This document shows positions 31,134 through 36,085 of a stretch of DNA of 36,085 nucleotides, piece after piece. Numbering within the stretch: position 1 is the first letter of the stretch; each line of letters starts with the position of its first letter. A model generated the notes under the pieces. That model had not been told where the DNA came from, did not search any database, and was given only the letters and a program-made list of their open reading frames with translations. The stretch comes from Betaproteobacteria bacterium TMED82 (lineage in GTDB: Bacteria > Pseudomonadota > Gammaproteobacteria > Burkholderiales > Burkholderiaceae_A), in contig NHEJ01000002.1 of the NCBI GenBank assembly GCA_002170395.1, positions 196,499 through 232,583 on the forward strand, read 5' to 3'. The position numbers and the translations under genes were made by a program.

Positions 31134-31994
31134 TCATAAATTCTCTATAAAATCTAAAATAGCATTCTGAACACCTATATCTCCAACGTTAGCAACCCCC
31201 AATGAGAGAACAATATCAAAATGCCCTAAATCAAATGATTGGTAGCTTATAGGAGCTCCCACCGCTTTTAGTGCCTTTAGTAACTCTGTAGAATTCCTTG
31301 GCGCTACGATTCTATCATTACTCCCATGTAATAAAAAACCAGGAGCTATGTCTGAATTAACAAACGTAATAGGCCTTGCCTGATCAACTTCATCTTCAAC
31401 TGTTTCAAAAATATTTTTAATGTAACTAATTTTCAGTGGGTTAAAAGCGTAAGGACCACTAATTCCAATCCAACCACCCAAAGATTTTTTTGAAAGACCA
31501 ACTCCTTCCAGATAATTACTATTTAAGGCAAGTAATGCAGTTATGTGAGCTCCAGCAGAATGCCCAATCAATATAATCTTGGAATCCTCTCTCTCTTTGA
31601 GATTATCATGGGCCCATTTAACAGACTGAGCTAAGTCCTCAATAAAAGTTGGGAATTTTACCTCAGGGTAAACTCTGTAATCCGGAATAACCGTAGTATA
31701 TCCTCTTAAAGCAAAAGTTCTTCCCACAAATCTATAATATTCCTTCTTACCAGAAAAAGGCCTACCGCTCCTCCATGAACCACCATAAACAAATACTAGA
31801 ACAGCCCTCTGCTTTGTATCACCAATAGGCTGATAAACATCAAGTTTATTGTTATGGTGTCCGTACACTACATTCTTGTCGACTGCGTACCCGTGCTTGG
31901 ATACCACCAAATCGATGACTCGAAATGGGGAACAGCTAGACAAGAAACAACCGATAGCCGAAACTAACAAACTTTTCACAATTAACCTAAGCAC
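31134..31994 (-). CDS. alpha/beta hydrolase lipoprotein, esterase-like
   Basis: A 286-residue protein with a lipobox-type signal (LSSC, Cys21) and an alpha/beta hydrolase fold: LDVYQP, VFVYGGSWRSG (oxyanion-hole region, with Tyr where HGG is usual), VIPDYRVYPEVKFP, the nucleophile elbow IGHSAGAH, GSNDRIVAP for the acid and GHFDIVL for the His. This is the hormone-sensitive-lipase/carboxylesterase pattern. The lipid anchor predicts location at the periplasmic face of a membrane. Substrate is unknown. Confidence 0.88.
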   Translation of the reverse strand: MLRLIVKSLLVSAIGCFLSSCSPFRVIDLVVSKHGYAVDKNVVYGHHNNKLDVYQPIGDTKQRAVLVFVYGGSWRSGRPFSGKKEYYRFVGRTFALRGYTTVIPDYRVYPEVKFPTFIEDLAQSVKWAHDNLKEREDSKIILIGHSAGAHITALLALNSNYLEGVGLSKKSLGGWIGISGPYAFNPLKISYIKNIFETVEDEVDQARPITFVNSDIAPGFLLHGSNDRIVAPRNSTELLKALKAVGAPISYQSFDLGHFDIVLSLGVANVGDIGVQNAILDFIENL

Positions 31995-32393
31995 CCTACA
32001 AACCCCGAAAATTGCATAGTGTGTAGCCCTTCTTCACTGCTTGGCCTCCCGATGCAACGATAAGCTACAGCATGCTTTGCTCTGTTAAATGGTATAACAT
32101 TTTCACTAATTTATAACCTTTTTTTTTATGCATTTTTATTCTTATTTTTATCCTAAATGATTTTTATTAAAAAAAGTAAAGTCAACAAAGATTTATAGAT
32201 CAATGCCTGATGAATATTTGCCAAAAGCTATAACTCTTTGAACCTAAGTGACGATGGTTAGAAATCAAGATAGTCTTAACCAGATCAATCATTAGAATGG
32301 CCATGCAGTAGTCAAAGCTGCTACTGCAAGATATAAATTTCGGTAACTCAGTAAATAAATATCATCCCCCTGAAATTATGAACCCTTTTTTTG
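31995..32393. other. 400-bp spacer upstream of the hydrolase lipoprotein
   Basis: Very AT-rich in the middle, with no supported gene. TGTAGC and GCTACA near 32020-32070 are complementary over 6 bp, too short to call. The hydrolase promoter should lie at its left end. Confidence 0.4.
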
Positions 32394-33290
32394 TCAAAGT
32401 TTTTTGATCTCCCTTAATGCCTCCCTGTTAATCTCTTCTCTCAATTTTTTTTTTGCAAAAGAAAGCATCTCTTTGAGGCTGACAATTCCGAGCGTGAACC
32501 CATCTAAGCTAATTTCAAAACTTCCAAGACTCAGCATCCTCTGTTCATGTATTCTATATCCAAGTAAAGTTAAGGCTTCTTTTGCTGCCGTTATAGATTT
32601 ATTTTTATCAAGATTTATTTTTAGTTGTTTTAATTCATTCAATCTAGTCTCGCTTTGAGGAATATTATATTTTTCTTTCAGTTTTACCTCTAATATGTCT
32701 GCATCGATGGAATCTCCAAGCACTCTGACAGTTTTATTAATTTCCCTTACGGCTTCTTTAACTCCCAAGTCTATGTAAGAAGCCGCCAACTCTCTGATTT
32801 TAATATTTTCTCCAAAATACCTGCTTAAAAACTCAGTTTTTAATTTCCAATATAAGCTTTCCGCTTTCTCAAATGTCTTTGTAGAAAGAATTATTTCTCT
32901 ATAACTAAATGCGAGAGAGTTATTTATTTTTTTCAGTGCATAAAAATAAGTTTCAACAGCTGGAAAATACTCTAGAGCAGTTGTCCATGACTCATCGTCA
33001 TTCGAAAAGTAGTCAGAAGAGTAATCTTTTTCCAACTCAAGTTCTAATAACTCTCTGGCCTTACCATTTTCCTCTATTTCCTGATCATAAATCCTCCTTT
33101 TTTCCTTTGAAGAAAGGATTTCATATGCTGTATTTATCTCAACCATTTTTAAATGAGTTCTATCAGCCGAGCTTTTAAATTTATCTGGATGATATCTTTG
33201 CGTTAGGGCCTTGAACGCTGCCCTAATGACTACATCCTCGGCATCTGGTGTGACACCAAGAATTTGATAGTAAGTCTTACCGTTAATCAT
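32394..33290 (-). CDS. DnaJ-domain (J-domain) protein, DnaK co-chaperone type
   Basis: The N-terminal J-domain (about residues 5-70) reads YYQILGVTPDAE, then the essential HPD (His34-Pro35-Asp36) in QRYHPDKFK, and ends AYEILSSKEKRRIYDQ. The remaining 220 residues are helical and charged with no zinc-finger (CxxCxGxG) or DnaJ C-terminal domain, so it is a class C J-protein with a private function. It would stimulate a DnaK ATPase for a specific client. It is divergent from the helicase gene over 218 bases. Confidence 0.88.
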   Translation of the reverse strand: MINGKTYYQILGVTPDAEDVVIRAAFKALTQRYHPDKFKSSADRTHLKMVEINTAYEILSSKEKRRIYDQEIEENGKARELLELELEKDYSSDYFSNDDESWTTALEYFPAVETYFYALKKINNSLAFSYREIILSTKTFEKAESLYWKLKTEFLSRYFGENIKIRELAASYIDLGVKEAVREINKTVRVLGDSIDADILEVKLKEKYNIPQSETRLNELKQLKINLDKNKSITAAKEALTLLGYRIHEQRMLSLGSFEISLDGFTLGIVSLKEMLSFAKKKLREEINREALREIKKL

Positions 33291-33508
33291 CTATGATTAC
33301 AGTAATTTTACTGTTTTTACTTGAAAAATTATCATTTTCAGTTACCATATAGTTCATCTAATACTCTATTTGTTTACTTATATGAGAATTAGGCAAATTA
33401 CTTGTTTATCCATATAAGTCTTCGAACATCTTTCTCTACACTGATGAAACTTTAAGTGCCTGTAGCGACCGGTTTTGAATCTTATAAAACTATTTTAAAG
33501 GAAAGAGA

Positions 33509-34720
33509 TTGAAAACTTTTGAATCGCTTGGCGTATCGTTACCATTATGTAACAGATTAAATCAAATGGGTATTAATACCCCAACTCCCATTCAGTCTAA
33601 GGCAATTCCAGTTGCTCTTGATAGAAGAGATATCATAGGATCAGCACAAACGGGAACTGGAAAAACACTAGCTTACACAATCCCAATGATTGAATCAATG
33701 TTGAGTAACAATAACAAATCATCGCTTATTCTCACACCAACTAGGGAACTTGCTGGACAAGTTACCGATAATATTTCAAAAGTCCTTGCTGGATTTAAAA
33801 GTATTAATAGACTAGCACTTTTGGTTGGAGGAGAACATATTTCAAAACAAATTCGACAACTAAAACAAAGGCCAAGATTTATTATTGGCACTCCTGGAAG
33901 AGTCATTGATCACTTAACTTCTGGAAATTTACTACTTAATAATATTAGCCATTTTGTTCTTGATGAAACTGATCGTATGTTAGATATGGGATTCTCTGAC
34001 CAGCTAGATCAAATCATCAAGTATCTCCCTTTACATCGGCAAACAATGCTCTACTCTGCGACAATTCCAAAGGTGATAGAGAAACTCTCAAGAAAATTTT
34101 TAAATAACCCTCTGAAAATCACTATCGATGAAGAAATATTTAATGCAAATAAAATTAAACAGGGAATTCTTTTTATGAAGGAAAATCAGAAATTCGACGA
34201 TTTTTTACTTCAGCTTCAAAACAGAGAAGGGTCGATAATCGTATTTATGAAAACGAAAGCGAGTACCGAAAGAATGGCGATCAAACTAAAAAATATCGGT
34301 CACAAGGTATCTGCAATACACGGTGATTTGCGACAAAGTCAGCGTAATCGGATATTAGAAAACTTTCGTAACAAAAAATATAAAATTCTAGTTGCAACTG
34401 ACGTCGCTGCCAGAGGATTAGATATTCCTCACATAGAACACGTGATTAATTATGATTTGCCTCAATGTCCAGAAGACTATATACACCGAATAGGTCGCAC
34501 TGGAAGAGCTGGCGCAGAAGGTGAGACAGTTTGTTATGTCACTCCAGAACAGAAAAAGAAGTGGGTGTTAATTGATAAACTTTATAATGTTTCAAATATA
34601 CAAATAGCTGACTCGGAGAACAATAAACCTAAGGGACGCAAAAAAAACTCACGAAACGAAAATAGAGTTAAGCGTAAACGATATTCCCACGGCAGGGAAA
34701 CTAGATCTAGAGTACTTTGA
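33509..34720 (+). CDS. DEAD-box-family ATP-dependent RNA helicase, RhlE-like
   Basis: A 403-residue helicase with all core motifs: Q-motif FESLGVSLPLCNRL with TPTPIQ, motif I SAQTGTGKT (45-53), PTRELA, TPGR, motif II as DETD (152-155) instead of DEAD, YSATIPK, and motif VI HRIGRTGRAG. The tail (about 370-403) is strongly basic (KGRKKNSRNENRVKRKR) for RNA binding. The start is TTG at 33509 with AAAGGA at good spacing. Such helicases remodel RNA in ribosome assembly or decay, and cold induction is common. A weak hairpin follows the stop. Confidence 0.93.
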   Translation: MKTFESLGVSLPLCNRLNQMGINTPTPIQSKAIPVALDRRDIIGSAQTGTGKTLAYTIPMIESMLSNNNKSSLILTPTRELAGQVTDNISKVLAGFKSINRLALLVGGEHISKQIRQLKQRPRFIIGTPGRVIDHLTSGNLLLNNISHFVLDETDRMLDMGFSDQLDQIIKYLPLHRQTMLYSATIPKVIEKLSRKFLNNPLKITIDEEIFNANKIKQGILFMKENQKFDDFLLQLQNREGSIIVFMKTKASTERMAIKLKNIGHKVSAIHGDLRQSQRNRILENFRNKKYKILVATDVAARGLDIPHIEHVINYDLPQCPEDYIHRIGRTGRAGAEGETVCYVTPEQKKKWVLIDKLYNVSNIQIADSENNKPKGRKKNSRNENRVKRKRYSHGRETRSRVL

Positions 34721-34734
34721 TGTGTAGAGAACCT

Positions 34735-34754
34735 AAAACATCAACTAATGTTTT
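34735..34754. terminator. bidirectional terminator-like hairpin between converging genes
   Basis: AAAACAT (34735-34741) and ATGTTTT (34748-34754) make a perfect 7-bp stem with a 6-base loop, between the helicase stop (34720) and the stop of the minus-strand secreted protein, which it overlaps. The T-run within the arm works in either direction, but the stem is AT-rich. Confidence 0.5.
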
Positions 34755-35163
34755 CACACTGGTAAAAGTAAGTCGAAAGATGATTACCATCATGAAACTC
34801 AAGGAAAAGTAGTTGGCCAGTTTTAAAAAAGAATTTGAATGCAAACTTAACGTCTTCACTGAGGCCAAAAATAAGATTAGTATTTTTTTTTATTGCCGCA
34901 TACTCTATTATGATTTTTCTGCCCGAATTTTCAATTATATGAGTGACGCTATCGTCATATATTTTCATAGTCAGCGGTTGCTTTATCATTTGTAGTATCA
35001 GCTGATTCTCTTCAAATTCGTTATTTTCAATTTCAAGGGATTCGATAAAAGAAATTACCTCAGCTTTCTTTTTAAAAGAGCAAAAAAGCTCTACGGAAAT
35101 ACACGGTACGGAATATATTATTAAGAATAATAAAATTATAATTTTCATTATTTTTACTTTCAA
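34741..35163 (-). CDS. small secreted protein, unknown
   Basis: A 140-residue product with a signal peptide (about residues 1-22, cleavage near CISVE). The mature part alternates short strands (LTMKIYDD, GRKIIIEYAAI, FAFKFFF, LLFLEFHDG) and contains two Cys (LFC near the start, YQC near the end) that could pair. I do not recognise a family; a small periplasmic beta-rich protein is the best description. It converges with the helicase gene. Confidence 0.65.
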   Translation of the reverse strand: MKVKIMKIIILLFLIIYSVPCISVELFCSFKKKAEVISFIESLEIENNEFEENQLILQMIKQPLTMKIYDDSVTHIIENSGRKIIIEYAAIKKNTNLIFGLSEDVKFAFKFFFKTGQLLFLEFHDGNHLSTYFYQCENIS

Positions 35164-35377
35164 ACATTTTAAAAATCATGCTGGATTCACTTTCATATTT
35201 TGAATTCCACCAAACTTTATTTTCAAACTTCTTCTAGATAACTTTCTTTAAGCAACTATTTTGATTTTAATCTATCCTGATAATCTTTAATTATTTTTAC
35301 TCCTATCCAATAATTCTTCAGAATCTTTATAAATCTGCATAATCATCGTTCATTAATAATTAAATACATCTTAAAAT

Positions 35378-35752
35378 TTATTTTGCGAGGCTGCATGCTA
35401 GTTTCATCGCATTATATCTACTAGTATTCGGTTTTGGTAATATCTCTTTTGTAGCATTCTTTTTTTTCTCGATAAGAGTTCCTTGGCCCATCGGCTGTCC
35501 ATAATAACTGATATTTAGCTCAATTATCTTTTCTCTTTTACAATCCACTTTATTTCTAATGACTATGGAATTCAAGCCCATAGTAGCAACGTTTTCTAAC
35601 CTCGTATAGAAGACAAATTCTCCACCCTTTTTAACACTATCAATATCAAGATAATTGGTAATTTGAACCTCAGTGTCGTCGATTCCTACCCAGGTAAGAG
35701 CGTAAGACTTACAAGAAGAACAAAGTAAGATGATTACTAAAAATTTTCTCAT
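35378..35752 (-). CDS. secreted surface-adhesin-E-like protein
   Basis: This 124-residue protein has a signal peptide ending near SYA/LTWV and the family layout: LTWVGIDDTEVQITNYLDIDSVKKGG, FVFYTRLENV, CKREKIIELNISYYGQPMGQGTLI and a final Cys in MKLACSLAK. The W..I(D)..YYxD-like start, the mid Cys with a following strand, and the late Cys match surface-adhesin E-like small exported proteins. A more divergent relative is at 915-1325. Role unknown. Confidence 0.7.
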   Translation of the reverse strand: MRKFLVIILLCSSCKSYALTWVGIDDTEVQITNYLDIDSVKKGGEFVFYTRLENVATMGLNSIVIRNKVDCKREKIIELNISYYGQPMGQGTLIEKKKNATKEILPKPNTSRYNAMKLACSLAK

Positions 35753-35980
35753 AGACCTATTTTATTCGTTAAAACAACTAGATACAATCAGCACTCCGGA
35801 TAATTCACGTACCTACCATAAGGTGCTGGTGAGTAATCACATGACAAGTAATGTCAAAGCTAAGAATTTTAAATAGCTTTTAATTTAAAACATTATCAGA
35901 GAAAGAGCATTCCACTTAAAACACCGTGGATTTCACCAGTATCTCTACCTTTTCAACATTAACTGCCACTGTGACTCGCG

Positions 35981-36085
35981 TTATACAGGCATCCATATTC
36001 CGTTTTCTATTTGTGACCCCACTAAACTTACATTTTCTGGTGACTCCGCAAAATTAATCATCACCTGTGGACGATCCCATACCCC
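35981..36085 (-). CDS. C-terminal end of a second DUF4214-type secreted protein (truncated by window edge)
   Basis: The minus strand is open from the window edge to a TAA at 35983-35981 and encodes 34 residues ending in FAESPENVSLVGSQIENGI then WMPV. Nineteen of the last 23 residues equal the tail of the DUF4214 metalloprotease-like protein at 17303-18688, and 23 consecutive bases are identical (17352-17374 and 36030-36052). The rest of the gene lies beyond the window, so domain content is unknown. Confidence 0.75.
   Translation of the reverse strand, partial: GVWDRPQVMINFAESPENVSLVGSQIENGIWMPV

Noticed and set aside
35788-35853. 21-codon minus-strand frame ending in SPAPYGRYVNYPEC
   Set aside because: It looks protein-like but has a stop directly upstream, no ATG and no ribosome binding site; perhaps a remnant, too short to call.

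Overview
This 36 kb window is AT-rich chromosomal DNA that looks like a marine, free-living gammaproteobacterium. That assignment is inferred from the gene mix, not proven: E. coli-style QueC/QueE, an OhrR-type MarR regulator, a RhlE-like helicase, DUF4214 secreted proteins, COG4798 methyltransferase, an Anbu operon and low GC. I see no rRNA, tRNA, CRISPR array, insertion sequence, integrase or phage gene. Genes are dense and mostly on the minus strand, with short AT-rich spacers.

Layout. 1-2.6 kb: the tail of a possible upstream gene, an HxlR-family regulator, a secreted adhesin-E-like protein, a DUF1993 protein and a small membrane protein. 2.8-9.7 kb: a tight minus-strand run of eight genes (CmcI/MycE-like methyltransferase, MFS transporter, PhyH-type Fe(II)/2-oxoglutarate oxygenase, two more class I methyltransferases, DUF3089 hydrolase, Nudix hydrolase, small membrane protein). 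It reads like a compact, undescribed small-molecule tailoring and export cluster. 9.8-12.6 kb: an orphan TupA-type tungstate-binding protein, an unrecognised 403-residue protein and a DUF445 membrane protein. 13.1-16.2 kb: a PQQ-dependent sugar dehydrogenase paired with a Tat-exported intradiol dioxygenase, an OhrR-like regulator, a rhodanese and a 44-residue exported His/Cys peptide with a clear terminator. 16.2-20.3 kb: an internally repeated 154-residue protein, a membrane protein, a DUF4214 metalloprotease-like protein, an exported COG4798 methyltransferase and a SprT-like protein.

20.7-26.4 kb: a homologue of the chlorophyll-pathway 8-vinyl reductase BciA, a probable gene remnant, and a GMC oxidoreductase-queC-queD-queE operon for 7-deazaguanine (queuosine precursor) synthesis. 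Its QueD is a three-domain fusion with catalytic residues divided between domains. 26.5-30.6 kb: the known Anbu set (circularly permuted ATP-grasp, alpha-E, transglutaminase, Anbu protease). 30.8-36.1 kb: a hydrolase lipoprotein with two small downstream ORFs (one an 18-residue hydrophobic peptide), a DnaJ-domain protein, a DEAD-box-family helicase with a DETD motif, two small secreted proteins and the C-terminal end of a second DUF4214 protein cut by the window edge.

The most interesting items are the eight-gene tailoring cluster and the triple-domain QueD. The BciA homologue away from any photosynthesis genes, the nearly identical tails of the two DUF4214 proteins, and several palindromic or nested-hairpin spacers also deserve a second look. 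All functions are read from motifs by eye; no database search was possible.
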